In this document: positions 17,453 to 29,914 of the stretch, piece after piece
Position numbering within the stretch: position 1 is the first letter of the stretch
How the letters are laid out: every line of letters starts with the position of its first letter
Source: an uncultured Pelagibacteraceae bacterium
GTDB taxonomy: Bacteria; Pseudomonadota; Alphaproteobacteria; Pelagibacterales; Pelagibacteraceae
Direction: 5' to 3'
Assembly: GCA_902566775.1 (NCBI GenBank)
Contig: CACFKF010000003.1
Span: forward strand, 1 to 64,000
Length of the DNA stretch: 64,000 bases
Notes under the pieces: model-generated
What the model was told of the DNA's origin: nothing
What the model saw: the letters and a program-made list of their open reading frames with translations, nothing else
The model's database searches: none
Translations under genes and position numbers: made by a program

Positions 17453-19294
17453 TTAACTCTCAAGAAAGCTTTTTAATTGTTTAGATCTGCTTGGGTGTTT
17501 TAATTTTCTAAGTGCTTTAGCTTCAATTTGTCTTATTCTTTCTCTAGTTACTGAAAATTGAAGTCCCACCTCCTCTAAAGTATGGTCAGTATTCATTCCA
17601 ACTCCAAACCTCATTCTTAACACTCTTTCTTCTCTTGGTGTCAAAGTTGATAATATTTTTGTTGTTGCTTCGCTTAAATTAGATTTTATTGCCTGTTCTA
17701 ATGGCGCAAGAGCTTTTGTATCTTCTATAAAGTCTCCCAAGCTACTATCTTCTTCATCTCCAACTGGTTTTTCTAGAGAAACAGGCTCTTTAGAAATTTT
17801 AAGAACTTTTCTAACTTTATCTAAGGGCATTCTTAATTTTTTTGCAAGTTCCTCAGGAGTAGCTTCCCTGCCAAATTCACTCAGGATTAATCTTTGAGTT
17901 CTTACTATCTTATTTATTGTTTCAATCATATGTACGGGAATTCTTATTGTTCTAGCTTGGTCTGCTATAGATCTTGTAATAGCTTGCCTAATCCACCAAG
18001 TAGCATATGTAGAAAATTTGTAGCCTCTTCTATATTCAAACTTATCTACAGCTTTCATTAAACCTATGTTTCCTTCTTGAATAAGATCTAAAAATTGTAA
18101 GCCTCTATTGGTATACTTTTTAGCAATTGAAATAACGAGTCTAAGGTTAGCTTCAACCATTTCTTTTTTGGCAATCCTTGACTCTTTCTCTCCTTTTTGA
18201 ATTCTGCTTACTAATTTTTTAAAATCAGTAACAGAAATTCCAAGCTTATTACTAATTTCCACTAATCTCTCTCTTATATTTTTAAACTCTACTTTATTTT
18301 TTTGAAAAAACTGTTTCCAAGTAGAGTTGGTATCTAAAAAATTTTTTAAGTTCGGATTAATCTCGTTGCCAACATAAAACTTTATAAACTCACTTCTAGA
18401 AATATTATTTTTTAAAGCCAATCTTAGTAAATTACCTTCTAGAGATATAATTTTTTTGTTATCAATGTAATGTTTTTGCACCAATTCTTCTAATACTGCA
18501 GGAGATAACTGTAATGATTTTATTTTTGTTAATATTTCTTTAATAATTTTTTGGCTACTTTTTTCTTTTGCTGGAGAAAAATTAACGGAACTTAATATAC
18601 ATTGTAACTTTTCTTTTTGATATCTAATGAGTTTATTATAGTCCTTACTTAATTTTGAAACCGTTTGTAAAACTTTTGGTTTAATCTCGCTTTCCATCGC
18701 CGCAAGAGTAGGATTAAATTCATCTTCATTTTCTTCTGAGTTTTCTGATTTATCATTCTGTTTTTCCTTTGAATCTTCGGATGTTTTTTTCTCTTTGTCA
18801 TTATCTTCTGCATTATCGTACTCCATGTAGTTTGTATCGATATCAATGATTTCTCTAACTAAAATCTCATCCTTCTGTAGTTTATTATCCCATTCAAAAA
18901 ATTGTTGTGCTGTAATTGGGCTTTGGGACAATGCATTAAGCATGACATCTTTTCCTGCTTCAATTCTTTTTGCTATTGCAATTTCGCCTTCTCTAGATAA
19001 AAGTTCAACACCACCCATTTCTCTTAAGTACATTCTTATAGGGTCGTCACTCTTTTCTATTGTCTTACCTTCATCTTTTAAAGAGTTATCTTTTTTTCTT
19101 AAAACTTTATAATCAGATTTTTTTTCAACTAAGGATATTTTGTCATTTAAAATATGAATGAATGCTTGCGTAAGATTTTCTTGGCTAAGATTTCTTTTTC
19201 CCAAAGATTTGCTAAGTTCTTCATGGGTGATGAAGCCTCTATGGACGCCTCTACCCATTAATCTTGCAAATGATTTTGTAATTATTCTTTCCAC
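17453..19294 (-). CDS. rpoD: RNA polymerase primary sigma factor (sigma-70)
   Basis: Housekeeping sigma factor (613 aa). Region 1.2 ([21 protein letters not shown]) starts near residue 85. An acidic, glutamate- and lysine-rich non-conserved segment lies around 155-195. Regions 2 ([28 protein letters not shown], then [12 protein letters not shown]), 3 and 4 ([13 protein letters not shown] and [17 protein letters not shown]) follow. It is transcribed in the same direction as the upstream dnaG, 66 bases away, an arrangement common in proteobacteria. Confidence 0.97.
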   Translation of the reverse strand: MERIITKSFARLMGRGVHRGFITHEELSKSLGKRNLSQENLTQAFIHILNDKISLVEKKSDYKVLRKKDNSLKDEGKTIEKSDDPIRMYLREMGGVELLSREGEIAIAKRIEAGKDVMLNALSQSPITAQQFFEWDNKLQKDEILVREIIDIDTNYMEYDNAEDNDKEKKTSEDSKEKQNDKSENSEENEDEFNPTLAAMESEIKPKVLQTVSKLSKDYNKLIRYQKEKLQCILSSVNFSPAKEKSSQKIIKEILTKIKSLQLSPAVLEELVQKHYIDNKKIISLEGNLLRLALKNNISRSEFIKFYVGNEINPNLKNFLDTNSTWKQFFQKNKVEFKNIRERLVEISNKLGISVTDFKKLVSRIQKGEKESRIAKKEMVEANLRLVISIAKKYTNRGLQFLDLIQEGNIGLMKAVDKFEYRRGYKFSTYATWWIRQAITRSIADQARTIRIPVHMIETINKIVRTQRLILSEFGREATPEELAKKLRMPLDKVRKVLKISKEPVSLEKPVGDEEDSSLGDFIEDTKALAPLEQAIKSNLSEATTKILSTLTPREERVLRMRFGVGMNTDHTLEEVGLQFSVTRERIRQIEAKALRKLKHPSRSKQLKSFLES

Positions 19295-19360
19295 AGTAAT
19301 AAAGCCCGGAAGATGTATATAATGACTAATTTATAAAAATCTATAATTAATTTATTTAAT

Positions 19361-21136
19361 TTAGTTGATATTTTGCAATTTTTTCAACTCTTTAATTTCA
19401 TTAAAAGTATTTTCACTAAAATCTTGAGCAAATTTAGATTCTAACTCTTCTATTCTAGTCTCTAGTTCATAATTTTTTAAATCTCTCTTTATCTCTTGCA
19501 ATAAATCAAATATTTTCTCTTGATCATGTTGATAATTTTCTAAGATATACTTAATTGATGAAAATTTAATAATTCTATCGATCAACTGTTTATCTATTGA
19601 AAGATCATCTATGGTCAATTTATTACCACTCTTTAACTTAGATATAACTGCATCAAAAACTAACTTATTTTCATTTGTAAACAATCTCATTTTTTCAATT
19701 AAATGAATATTTTCCTGAAAAATATCTAAATTATTTATAATTAAATATAATAACGAAAATTCTTTTACTTCAATTTGACTTAGAGACTTACTTTCTTGAA
19801 AATATCTTTGAGTGGCCTTTAAAGAACTAGCTTTCTTTCTTCTATATTGCTTTTTATTATTATTTGTATGTGGTGTAAGAGAAGATATTTGTTCCAAAAA
19901 GTATTCTAAAATATATTTTTTAATAAATTTATCTTTAATTGTGTTTGCTATTTCTCTTAATTTTTTTTCAAAAATAGCCATCGATGATGGGTTATTGTCA
20001 GTTTCTTTTTTATAATGCTCAAATATAAACTGGTGAATAAAAATTTTATTCTTCTTGCTAAAATCAATAAAAGAATCTTTTCCATTTTTATTTGCAAAAC
20101 TATCAGGATCCTCATTGTCTGGCAGAAATAAGAAAGAAATTTGTTTTTCTGGCAGTAATTCTTTAATTGAATTTTCAGCAGCTCGTAATGCTGCTCTATA
20201 GCCACTATCATCACCATCAAAACATATAATAACATCATCAAAGAATTGATTTAAAATTAAAATTTGCCTATCTGTTAATGAAGTTCCAAGATTAGCAACA
20301 ACATTTTCAATTCCATTTTTACTTAAGCCAACAACATCCATATATCCTTCAACTAAATAAACATGGTCTATTTTATTAGAAAATTTTCTTGCAATATCTA
20401 AATTATATAAATTTGATCCTTTTTTAAAAAAAGGTGTTTCTGGTGAGTTTATGTATTTTGCTAAATAATTATTTTCCCGAATTGTTCTTCCGCCTAAACC
20501 AATGGGCTTTCCTGAAATACTGTTAATTGGAAAAATAATTCTATCTCTAAATCTTTCAACATAAACATTTTTCTTTTCATCTAAATAGAAAAGGCCAGTT
20601 GTAATTAAAGTTTTTTCATCAAATTCTTTTATTAATTTTTTATAAAAATTGGGATTTTTTTCTACATATCCAATTTTAAATTTATTAACTTCTTCTTTTG
20701 ATAACTTTCTATTTTTTAAATATTCTCTAGCAATATTTGAATTTTCATTTATTAAAAGGTTTTCATGATAGAATTGAACATATTGATTAAAAATTAAAGA
20801 ATAATTTTGCCAGGCTTTTTCTCTTTCAAGATCTTTTTTTGAAAAAGTATATGGTTGTAAGCCCGCTAAATTAGCAAGAAATTTTACAGCTTCTCCAAAT
20901 TTTAAATTTTGAGTTTTCATAACAAAATCAAAAATATTCCCGTGCTCGGATGTGCTAAAACAATGATAAAAACCTTTTTCATCATTGACCGTAAAAGATG
21001 GTGTTTTTTCTGTTTTAAAAGGGGATAGTCCCACAAACTCTTTGCCTCTTTTTTTTAGTTGAACTGTTTTTGATACAACGCTCGAGACTTTTAACCGTGT
21101 TTTTATTTCTTCTAAATATTCTTTGGGATATTTCAT
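19361..21136 (-). CDS. dnaG: DNA primase DnaG with degenerate zinc-binding domain
   Basis: Replicative primase (591 aa) making RNA primers at the fork. The N-terminal CHC2 domain is recognisable (SPFKTEKTPSFTV and GFYHCFSTSEHG), but the four zinc ligands of E. coli DnaG (C40, H43, C61, C64) appear as S38, K41, C59 and T62, so only one remains. The TOPRIM core is intact, with VEGYMDVVGL and FDGDDSGYRAALRA, and a helicase-binding C-terminal domain follows. The start overlaps the GatB/YqeY gene by 4 bases. I recall similar zinc-ligand loss in other alphaproteobacterial primases. Confidence 0.95.
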   Translation of the reverse strand: MKYPKEYLEEIKTRLKVSSVVSKTVQLKKRGKEFVGLSPFKTEKTPSFTVNDEKGFYHCFSTSEHGNIFDFVMKTQNLKFGEAVKFLANLAGLQPYTFSKKDLEREKAWQNYSLIFNQYVQFYHENLLINENSNIAREYLKNRKLSKEEVNKFKIGYVEKNPNFYKKLIKEFDEKTLITTGLFYLDEKKNVYVERFRDRIIFPINSISGKPIGLGGRTIRENNYLAKYINSPETPFFKKGSNLYNLDIARKFSNKIDHVYLVEGYMDVVGLSKNGIENVVANLGTSLTDRQILILNQFFDDVIICFDGDDSGYRAALRAAENSIKELLPEKQISFLFLPDNEDPDSFANKNGKDSFIDFSKKNKIFIHQFIFEHYKKETDNNPSSMAIFEKKLREIANTIKDKFIKKYILEYFLEQISSLTPHTNNNKKQYRRKKASSLKATQRYFQESKSLSQIEVKEFSLLYLIINNLDIFQENIHLIEKMRLFTNENKLVFDAVISKLKSGNKLTIDDLSIDKQLIDRIIKFSSIKYILENYQHDQEKIFDLLQEIKRDLKNYELETRIEELESKFAQDFSENTFNEIKELKKLQNIN

Positions 21137-21597
21137 TTTTTATTCAGTACCTCTTTTAAGTAAGAGCCTGCTTTTGAAAAATCTATATTATTTGAATAAT
21201 CCTTTTTTAAAGCTCCCATTACTTTTCCCATATCCTTAATCGAAGATGCATTTAATTTTTTAATTATCTCATTGCAAATATTTTTTGTTTCTTCTGTGCC
21301 TAATTGTTTTGGCAAAAAAGCCGATATTATTTCATGCTCTTTTTGCTCAACTGCCAACAAATCCTGTCTGTTATTTTTTTTATATATTTCTATTGATTCG
21401 TCTCTTTGTTTTATCATTTTTTTTAAAATCTTTTTTATATCTTCATCATCAGTTTCCTTTTTATTTGGCCCTGATCTATTCGCTATATCAAGGTCTTTAA
21501 TGGCAGACAAAATTAACCTATAGGTTGATATTTGAACCCTATCTTTAGATTTTACAGAATTATTATAATTAGTTTCAATTTTTTCTTTTAAAGACAT
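21133..21597 (-). CDS. GatB/YqeY domain-containing protein
   Basis: Small cytoplasmic protein (154 aa) of the YqeY family, related to the tail domain of the GatB amidotransferase subunit. It is alpha-helical throughout: an N-terminal LKEKIETNYNNSVKSKDRVQISTYRLILSAIK block, a lysine-rich middle, then EIISAFLPKQL and the C-terminal MGKVMGALKKDY. The family is often encoded between carA and dnaG in alphaproteobacteria, exactly as here. Its molecular role is not established; a tRNA-related function is only inferred from the homology to GatB. Confidence 0.9.
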   Translation of the reverse strand: MSLKEKIETNYNNSVKSKDRVQISTYRLILSAIKDLDIANRSGPNKKETDDEDIKKILKKMIKQRDESIEIYKKNNRQDLLAVEQKEHEIISAFLPKQLGTEETKNICNEIIKKLNASSIKDMGKVMGALKKDYSNNIDFSKAGSYLKEVLNKK

Positions 21598-21716
21598 TTT
21601 TTTAATCTACTGCAAAGATAATATTCTTCAAAAGAAAAATTTTTTTAAATTTTTTTATTAGAGATGTTGCAGTAATTAAGGTTTTATTGTATTAACCTTT
21701 AACTTATGAGTTGTAA

Positions 21717-22913
21717 TTGATCAAAAAAGCAAAAGAGACTAGCTCAAAAAAAATCACTCATTTTCCTACAGGCGTTTTAGTTCTTGAAAACAAGGTTATT
21801 TTTAAAGGAATTGGTATTGGCCACCAGGGATCCGCAACAGGCGAAGTTTGTTTCAATACGTCGTTAACGGGATATCAAGAAATTATTTCTGATCCTTCTT
21901 ATGCTGGGCAAATTATTAATTTTACTTTTCCGCATATTGGAAATGTTGGTACAAATAAAGAAGATCATGAGTCAGATAATATTTGGACCAAGGGAGTTAT
22001 TTTTAATACGGAAATAACTAATCCATCAAATTACAGGTCTTTAAAAAAACTAGATGCTTGGCTAAAAAAAAATAAAATTGTAGGTTTAACAGGATTAGAT
22101 ACTAGGAGCTTAACTAATTTTATTAGAGATAAAGGGGCGCCTAAAGGCACAATTTCTAACAACAATAAAGGTAATTTTAATTTAAAAAAATTAACTAACG
22201 ATTCTATTAAATGGTCTGGATTAAATGGACTTGATTTGGCTAAGACAGTTACAACCAAAAAAAAATACACATGGAAAGGTTTTAAAACATGGAAAAAAGA
22301 GAAAGGTTTTGAAAAAAACAAAAAAAAAATACATAAAATTGTTGCAATTGATTATGGAATAAAAAAAAATATTTTAAGATATTTTTCAAATTTTAATTGT
22401 GAGGTAATTGTTGTTCCTTGTAACCTTGAATCTAAAGAGATCATTAAATTAAAACCTGACGGAATTTTTTTATCAAATGGTCCTGGGGACCCCGCTGCAA
22501 CTGGAAAATATGCAATAAATATAATTCAAAAATTAATTAAAACAAATATTCCAATATTCGGAATATGTCTTGGGCACCAATTATTAGCTTTAGCGCTCAA
22601 AGCAAAAACAAAAAAAATGAAATTGGGCCATAGAGGCGCCAATCACCCAGTAAAAAATCTAATTAATAATAAAGTTGAGATAACAAGTCAAAATCATGGA
22701 TTTGAAATAGTTAAAGAAAGCTTACCAAAAAATGTTGAAGTGACTCATAAATCTTTATTCGATAATTGTGTGGAAGGAATAAAATTAAAAAATAGACCTG
22801 TGTTTTCTGTTCAATATCATCCTGAATCAAACCCTGGTCCTCAAGATAGTCATTATTTATTTAATCAATTCATTAACGAAGTAAAAAAAAATGCCAAAAA
22901 GAAAAGACATTAA
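21717..22913 (+). CDS. carA: Carbamoyl-phosphate synthase small subunit
   Basis: Glutaminase subunit (398 aa) that supplies ammonia to CarB for carbamoyl phosphate, the precursor of pyrimidines and arginine. The N-terminal CPSase domain has [24 protein letters not shown]-like sequence, and the C-terminal class I amidotransferase domain has the nucleophile in [10 protein letters not shown] and the His-Glu pair in YHPESNPGP. Translation starts at TTG (21717), since the nearby upstream ATG runs into a stop. The 3' end overlaps carB by 23 bases. A 6-bp inverted repeat (21678-21683 with 21694-21699) lies just upstream; whether it matters is unknown. Confidence 0.96.
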   Translation: MIKKAKETSSKKITHFPTGVLVLENKVIFKGIGIGHQGSATGEVCFNTSLTGYQEIISDPSYAGQIINFTFPHIGNVGTNKEDHESDNIWTKGVIFNTEITNPSNYRSLKKLDAWLKKNKIVGLTGLDTRSLTNFIRDKGAPKGTISNNNKGNFNLKKLTNDSIKWSGLNGLDLAKTVTTKKKYTWKGFKTWKKEKGFEKNKKKIHKIVAIDYGIKKNILRYFSNFNCEVIVVPCNLESKEIIKLKPDGIFLSNGPGDPAATGKYAINIIQKLIKTNIPIFGICLGHQLLALALKAKTKKMKLGHRGANHPVKNLINNKVEITSQNHGFEIVKESLPKNVEVTHKSLFDNCVEGIKLKNRPVFSVQYHPESNPGPQDSHYLFNQFINEVKKNAKKKRH

Positions 22914-25900
22914 AAAAATTTTAGTAGTAGGAGCAGGTCCAATAATTATTGGCCAAGCATGTGAATTTGATTACTCTGGAACACAAGCCTGTAAGGCGCT
23001 AAAAGATGAAGGTTATAAAGTAATATTAATTAATTCAAATCCCGCAACAATTATGACTGATCCAGGTGTTGCTGATAAAACTTACATTGAACCCATTACA
23101 ATAGAAATTTTAGAAAAAATTTTAATAAAAGAAAAACCTGACGCTATTTTACCAACTATGGGAGGACAAACTGCCCTAAATTTAGCTATTAAAGCAGAAA
23201 AAATTGGTTTGCTAAAAAAATATAAAATTGAACTAATTGGAGCAAATTCAAAAGCTATTTCTAACGCAGAAGATAGAAAAAAATTCAGAAAAAATATGAG
23301 TGATATTGGATTAAATCTTCCAAAATCAGAAATCGTTAGCAATATTAAAAAAATCAAAAAATGTTTAAAAAAAGTTGGATTACCTGCAATAATCAGACCA
23401 GCATTTACTCTTGGTGGACTTGGAAGTGGTATAGCAAAAAATAAAAAAGATTTTTTCAAACGCGTTAAAGAAGGCCTTGAAGCATCACCAGTAAATCAAG
23501 TTCTAGTAGAAGAATGTTTGGAGGGTTGGAAAGAGTTTGAAATGGAAGTTGTTAGAGACAAAAAAGATAACTGCATCATCATATGTTCAATTGAAAATTT
23601 AGATCCTATGGGAGTACACACAGGAGACTCTATTACAATAGCACCTGCCCTAACTCTTACAGACAAAGAATATCAGGTTATGAGAAATGCTTCTATTGCG
23701 TGCTTAAGAAAAATTGGGGTTGAAACTGGAGGTTCCAATGTCCAGTTCGCTATTAATCCAAAAAATGGAAGAATGGTTATTATAGAAATGAATCCTAGAG
23801 TTTCTAGATCTTCTGCACTTGCATCGAAAGCAACTGGTTTTCCAATTGCAAAAATTGCTGCCAAACTAGCTGTTGGCTACACACTTGACGAATTAAAAAA
23901 TGAAATTACAAAAATTACGCCAGCATCTTTTGAGCCAACAATAGATTATGTGGTTACTAAAATTCCAAGATTTACTTTTGAAAAATTTTCTAATTCTCCT
24001 GCAGTACTAGGTACCTCAATGAAATCAGTTGGGGAAGCTATGGCAATTGGCAGAAATTTTAAAGAAGCTCTTCAAAAAGCTTTGGTATCCTTGGAAGTTG
24101 GTTTTTCAGGCTTAGACAGAATTTTTAATCTAAATAAAAGTGAAATTGAAAAAAAATTGAAGATTAATATACCAAATAAAATTTTACTAATTGCTGAAGC
24201 AATACGTAAAAAAATTAATCTCAAAAAAATATATAAATTATCTAAAGTAGATCCATGGTTTTTGGAACAAATTAAAGAAATTGTAGATGAGGAAAATAAA
24301 ATATCTAAAAAAGGTTTACCTAAAAATTTTAATGAATTTAATAGAATTAAATCAATAGGATTTTCTGATAAAAAATTATCTCAACTGACTAATTTAGAAG
24401 AAAAAATAGTCAGACAAAAAAGGATAGCTTTAAAAGTTTTGCCTGTATTTAAAAAAGTTGATACGTGCGCTGCTGAGTTTAAATCTTTCACTCCTTATAT
24501 GTATTCTACATATCAAAGAAATTTTTCAATAAATACTGAATGTGAGGCCAATCCTAATGCAAAAGATAAAATTGTTATTTTAGGTGGTGGACCAAATAGA
24601 ATAGGCCAAGGAATTGAATTTGATTACTGCTGCTGCCAAGCAAGCTACTCTTTAAAAGAAGCTGGTTTTGAAACAATAATGATCAACTGTAATCCAGAAA
24701 CCGTTTCAACCGATTACGATACAAGTGACAGATTATATTTTGAACCTTTAATTGAAGAGTACGTCCATAGCATAATTTTAAAAGAAAAATCAAAAGGGAA
24801 TTTAATAGGAATAATAGCCCAGTTTGGAGGTCAAACTCCTATTAAATTAGCAAAATTTCTTAATGATAACTCTTTGCCAATTATAGGTACCCAATATTCA
24901 TCAATTGATTTGGCTGAAGACAGAGAAAGGTTTAGGAAACTTTTAATTAAATTAAAATTAAAACAAGCAGATAGTGGAATAGCCAAAACATACAATGAAG
25001 CTATAAAAATAGCTTCTGATATTGGTTTGCCGCTTGTTGTGCGACCTTCCTATGTGTTGGGAGGCAGAGCCATGGAAATAGTTCATGAAAAAGATCAACT
25101 AAAAGATTTTGTTGAAGAAGCATTTAAGGCCGCAGAAAATAATCCAATTTTAATTGATAGATTTATTAATAATGCAATGGAAGTAGATGTTGATGCAATA
25201 TCTGATGGTAAAGATGTTTTTATTGCAGGAGTTATGCAGCACATTGAAGAAGCTGGAATTCATTCAGGAGATTCGGCTTGTTGTATGCCTCCAGTTGCCA
25301 TTAAGAAAGAATTAATCAATGAAATTAATAACCAAACAAAAAAATTAGCATTAGCTTTAAAAGTAAAAGGTTTTATGAATGTGCAATTTGCGATTAAAAA
25401 TGATGAAATTTACATTATTGAAGTTAACCCAAGAGCCAGTAGAACTGTACCTTTTGTTTCTAAAGCTAAAGGAATTCCTCTAGCCAAAATTGCTTCAAGA
25501 ATAATGGCAGGGGAAAAATTAAAAAAATTTAATTTAAAAAATAAAAATCAAAATATGTTTGCTGTTAAAGAAGCTGTTTTCCCATTTAATAAATTTCCAA
25601 ATGTTGATGTTTTGTTGGGTCCTGAAATGAAATCAACAGGAGAAGTAATGGGAATTGATAAAGACTTCGGTTTAGCATACGCTAAAAGTCAAATCGCATC
25701 ACAAAATTCCTTACCAACAAAGGGATTAGCATTTATTTCTTTAAAAGATAGACATAAAAACGAAGGAGTAGATTTAGCAAAACAATTAGTAAAATTAGGT
25801 TTTGCATTATGTGGTACTGAAGGTACCGCAAATAGGATTATTAAAAATGGTATTAAGTGCAAAAAAATAAATAAAGTTAGTGGAGGCTCTCCACACATCA

Positions 25901-26115
25901 TTGATATATTAAATGCAAAAAAAATTGCATTAGTGATTAATACTGGAGGTGGAAAACGTAAATATCGTATTAAAGACTCTACATCTTTAAGAAGATCAAC
26001 CTTAATAAATAAAGTTCCTTATTGTACAAATATGTCAACTGCTTATGCCTGTTTAGAAGCTATTAAATCATTGAAAACAAAAAAAATAGAAGTCAAGCCT
26101 TTACAAGAAATTTAG
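22891..26115 (+). CDS. carB: Carbamoyl-phosphate synthase large subunit
   Basis: Synthetase subunit (1074 aa), two homologous ATP-grasp halves. The first half has [18 protein letters not shown] and [10 protein letters not shown], and the second has [18 protein letters not shown] and [11 protein letters not shown]. Both contain the conserved [16 protein letters not shown] metal-binding segments. The C-terminal allosteric MGS-like domain is present ([10 protein letters not shown] and LVINTGGG). Length is normal. The start lies within the end of carA, suggesting translational coupling; the stop shares four bases with the convergent downstream gene. Confidence 0.97.
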   Translation: MPKRKDIKKILVVGAGPIIIGQACEFDYSGTQACKALKDEGYKVILINSNPATIMTDPGVADKTYIEPITIEILEKILIKEKPDAILPTMGGQTALNLAIKAEKIGLLKKYKIELIGANSKAISNAEDRKKFRKNMSDIGLNLPKSEIVSNIKKIKKCLKKVGLPAIIRPAFTLGGLGSGIAKNKKDFFKRVKEGLEASPVNQVLVEECLEGWKEFEMEVVRDKKDNCIIICSIENLDPMGVHTGDSITIAPALTLTDKEYQVMRNASIACLRKIGVETGGSNVQFAINPKNGRMVIIEMNPRVSRSSALASKATGFPIAKIAAKLAVGYTLDELKNEITKITPASFEPTIDYVVTKIPRFTFEKFSNSPAVLGTSMKSVGEAMAIGRNFKEALQKALVSLEVGFSGLDRIFNLNKSEIEKKLKINIPNKILLIAEAIRKKINLKKIYKLSKVDPWFLEQIKEIVDEENKISKKGLPKNFNEFNRIKSIGFSDKKLSQLTNLEEKIVRQKRIALKVLPVFKKVDTCAAEFKSFTPYMYSTYQRNFSINTECEANPNAKDKIVILGGGPNRIGQGIEFDYCCCQASYSLKEAGFETIMINCNPETVSTDYDTSDRLYFEPLIEEYVHSIILKEKSKGNLIGIIAQFGGQTPIKLAKFLNDNSLPIIGTQYSSIDLAEDRERFRKLLIKLKLKQADSGIAKTYNEAIKIASDIGLPLVVRPSYVLGGRAMEIVHEKDQLKDFVEEAFKAAENNPILIDRFINNAMEVDVDAISDGKDVFIAGVMQHIEEAGIHSGDSACCMPPVAIKKELINEINNQTKKLALALKVKGFMNVQFAIKNDEIYIIEVNPRASRTVPFVSKAKGIPLAKIASRIMAGEKLKKFNLKNKNQNMFAVKEAVFPFNKFPNVDVLLGPEMKSTGEVMGIDKDFGLAYAKSQIASQNSLPTKGLAFISLKDRHKNEGVDLAKQLVKLGFALCGTEGTANRIIKNGIKCKKINKVSGGSPHIIDILNAKKIALVINTGGGKRKYRIKDSTSLRRSTLINKVPYCTNMSTAYACLEAIKSLKTKKIEVKPLQEI

Positions 26116-26777
26116 CCTTCTACCTTCCAGTCAGTTTTAAATGTAACATAATTTACTTGAAGACAACGTCTTTCTTTTACAATTTCTTTTTTTTCCATTC
26201 CATGCCAAGTATTTGGCCCGCTTGAAAAGAAATATCCATAGTTATCTCTATAAGGAAGGGTTTTGATTTTTTTTAATTCACTATCATAAAAATCAGTACC
26301 CAAATCCTCATTTTCATTAAATTTATTTACGAAAAGCAAGCATGAAATAAGCTTTTCCTTTATATCGCAATGTGGTTTAAGCCAAAAACCTTTTCTATCA
26401 CATATAACTTCAACTCTAACATAACTGTTGGATAAATCTTTTCCAATGAGACTTGAAATTTTTTCATAAGTTTTTTTATTTTGAAGTTCTTTAATAAAAT
26501 TTATTAAATTTGGAAATTTATTTGAATTCTCTTTAGTTATAAAACATCTAAATTTTAAAGCCTTACCTCCATCAGAAATTCCTTCTCTAAATTTCCCTTC
26601 GCCACCATCAATTGCTCTTGTGCCATCATAATTCAAATTATTTTCAATTGGATTAGCTATATCTGCATTAATTATTTCATTTATTTGTTCAGCAGTTAAT
26701 GGTTTATTTAGTTCCCAATGAACAAAAGGATTGTCAAATCTTTTTGAATTATTAGTTATTGAATCTAAAAACGACAT
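26112..26777 (-). CDS. Putative 2-oxoglutarate/Fe(II)-dependent oxygenase
   Basis: Soluble 221-residue protein with a plausible 2OG-Fe(II) oxygenase facial triad: H136-x-D138 in KPHCDIKEK and H192 in NTWHGMEKK, followed about 11 residues later by R203/R204, suited to bind the 2-oxoglutarate carboxylate. The fold looks like the prolyl-hydroxylase-type double-stranded beta helix. The substrate is unknown. It abuts the ELM1-family gene, with its start just after that gene's stop, so the two form a two-gene operon. Family-level confidence is moderate, from motif spacing rather than overall similarity. Confidence 0.65.
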   Translation of the reverse strand: MSFLDSITNNSKRFDNPFVHWELNKPLTAEQINEIINADIANPIENNLNYDGTRAIDGGEGKFREGISDGGKALKFRCFITKENSNKFPNLINFIKELQNKKTYEKISSLIGKDLSNSYVRVEVICDRKGFWLKPHCDIKEKLISCLLFVNKFNENEDLGTDFYDSELKKIKTLPYRDNYGYFFSSGPNTWHGMEKKEIVKERRCLQVNYVTFKTDWKVEG

Positions 26778-27716
26778 TTATTTTAACTGTTCCTTAATTT
26801 TTGAAGCTACTCTGCTAGTTTCATCCAGGCTTTTATAGCTCCAAGTGGTTAATTCATTTCCTAGTTCTTTTATAATGTTTAATTCTTCAAATAAACTTCT
26901 AAATTTCTTGAATCTTTTATCATTTCTCTTTGGTTGTATCATTGCGATATAAACAGGTTTTCCTGTTAATGCCGCTTCTGAAATCATTGAACTAGAATCA
27001 CATGTCACAACTATGTATTTTGATAAAGCTAGGGAGGACAAGTAAGCCTTTTTATCAACAGTTTCTATTATTAAACGGTTTTTGTTAAAATATTCTTTTG
27101 CAAAAGTAATCATGTCTTTTGGTGTTCTATTAGAAGGAATCAAGATTAATTGTAAATTATTTTCGATTAAATGCTTATTTACTTTGGAAAATATTTCTAT
27201 GATATTTTCATTGTTATAGTCATAGTACTTTGTTGGCCCACCTAAAATTAAGGCAATTATATCTTTATCTTTATCTAATTTATTTTCTAAATAATTCTTT
27301 TCATTATTTATTTCATTTAAGGTTAAATAGTGAATGGCACCTTTTGAATTTATGACATTTGCTCCGCTAAGGCCATCATGTTCTGGGGAAACTACATAGT
27401 CAAAGTTTTCTAGCGACACGAGGGGATTTTGAATATGAATATTTATTATTTTTTTTTTAGAGTTTTTTTTTAAATATATTGAAGGAACAACGCTTTTTCT
27501 GCCACAAGAAATAATTATATCAAATTCTTTATTTATTTTATTTTTGAAAATAAATTTACTTACTGGTGTAAGACTTGGTGGAATTAAATTCCAAAAATTA
27601 TTCAATTCAACTTTTTCGTGAAAATAATCTAGTTCTAAAGCTTTAGCCAACCCTTCAACTTGGCTAATCATGCCGTGTAATCCTTCTGTTAACAATAACC
27701 CTTTTAATTTGCCCAT
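26778..27716 (-). CDS. ELM1/GtrOC1 family protein (DUF1022), glycosyltransferase-like
   Basis: 312-residue protein of the family related to plant mitochondrial fission factor ELM1, common in alphaproteobacteria. It opens with LLTEGLHGMISQVEGLAKAL and shows DIIISCGRKSVVPSIYLKK, VVSPEHDGLSG-like and LILGGPTKYY segments; VVTCDSSSMISEAALTGKPVYI near the C-terminus resembles the sugar-nucleotide site of GT-B glycosyltransferases. The bacterial function is not well established; a role in envelope glycan or nucleoside-diphosphate-sugar handling is inferred. It diverges from trxB with only 21 bases between the start codons. Confidence 0.85.
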   Translation of the reverse strand: MGKLKGLLLTEGLHGMISQVEGLAKALELDYFHEKVELNNFWNLIPPSLTPVSKFIFKNKINKEFDIIISCGRKSVVPSIYLKKNSKKKIINIHIQNPLVSLENFDYVVSPEHDGLSGANVINSKGAIHYLTLNEINNEKNYLENKLDKDKDIIALILGGPTKYYDYNNENIIEIFSKVNKHLIENNLQLILIPSNRTPKDMITFAKEYFNKNRLIIETVDKKAYLSSLALSKYIVVTCDSSSMISEAALTGKPVYIAMIQPKRNDKRFKKFRSLFEELNIIKELGNELTTWSYKSLDETSRVASKIKEQLK

Positions 27717-27737
27717 TAATTACTATATAGCTTTGAT

Positions 27738-28688
27738 ATGAATCAAAATCCAACTAAACACACAAAAGTGTTAATAATTGGATCAGGACCGGCAGGATAT
27801 ACGGCTGCAGTTTATGCTGCTAGAGCAATGCTGAAACCAATAATGGTTTCTGGAATGGAGCCAGGAGGTCAATTAACAACTACAACTGATGTTGAAAATT
27901 ATCCTGGTTTTGCAGAGGTAATTCAAGGACCGTGGCTGATGGAACAAATGCGAGATCAAGCTAAAGCTGTTGGTACAGAAATGATTGAAGATCATATTGC
28001 TTCGGTAAATTTAAAATCTAAACCATTTGAAGCTGTTGGAGACAGCGGTCAGAAATATACTGCTGATTCAATTATCATTTCTACAGGTGCTCAAGCTAGA
28101 TGGTTAAATATTCAGTCTGAACAAAAATTTAGAGGTTTTGGAGTTTCTGCATGCGCAACTTGTGATGGTTTTTTCTTTAAAAATAAAACAGTAGCAGTAG
28201 TAGGTGGGGGCAATGCTGCTGTAGAAGAAGCTATGTTTCTTACGAAATTTGCAACTAAAGTAAAATTAATTCATAGAAGAGATGCTTTGAGGGCTGAAAA
28301 AATGCTTCAAAGTAAATTAATGGCTAATAAAAAGATTGAAATTATTTGGGATAGTGTAGTTCAAGAAGTAATAGGAGATGACGAACCAAAAAATGTCAAA
28401 GGACTAAAAATAAAAAATGTCAAAACAAATAAAGTCGAAGAATTAAAGGTAGATGGTTTGTTTATCGCAATTGGACACGATCCTGCTACTCAACTATTCA
28501 AAGATCAATTAAATATGGATAAAGAAGGTTATTTAATAACAAAACCAGACTCAACAGAAACAAACATACCAGGAGTTTTCGCTGCTGGAGATGTAAAAGA
28601 CAAAGTTTTTAGACAAGCTGTTACTGCAGCTGGAATGGGCTGCATGTCTGCGCTTGAAGCTGAAAAATTTCTATCATCAAAAAATTAA
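27738..28688 (+). CDS. trxB: Thioredoxin-disulfide reductase
   Basis: FAD/NADPH flavoenzyme (316 aa) keeping thioredoxin reduced in the cytoplasm. FAD-binding IGSGPAGYTAAVYAARA (about residues 13-29), the redox-active disulfide CATCDG (about 143-148), the NADPH-binding VVGGGNAAVEEA and the C-terminal FAD motif GVFAAGDVKDK are all intact. Length is standard for the low-molecular-weight class. It is monocistronic here: the next gene is convergent, separated by one base. Confidence 0.97.
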   Translation: MNQNPTKHTKVLIIGSGPAGYTAAVYAARAMLKPIMVSGMEPGGQLTTTTDVENYPGFAEVIQGPWLMEQMRDQAKAVGTEMIEDHIASVNLKSKPFEAVGDSGQKYTADSIIISTGAQARWLNIQSEQKFRGFGVSACATCDGFFFKNKTVAVVGGGNAAVEEAMFLTKFATKVKLIHRRDALRAEKMLQSKLMANKKIEIIWDSVVQEVIGDDEPKNVKGLKIKNVKTNKVEELKVDGLFIAIGHDPATQLFKDQLNMDKEGYLITKPDSTETNIPGVFAAGDVKDKVFRQAVTAAGMGCMSALEAEKFLSSKN

Positions 28689-28689
28689 A

Positions 28690-29887
<1,198 letters not shown>

Positions 29888-29914
29888 TTATTATTCTAAT
29901 ACCTTGTTTACTTT

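Noticed and set aside
18649-19112. Open frames antisense or out of frame within rpoD
   Set aside because: They are by-products of the lysine/glutamate-rich sigma factor sequence and show no family similarity or start signals.
21678-21699. Six-base inverted repeat upstream of carA as an attenuator or riboswitch
   Set aside because: The stem is short with a 10-base loop and no T-run follows; no known riboswitch core is recognisable.
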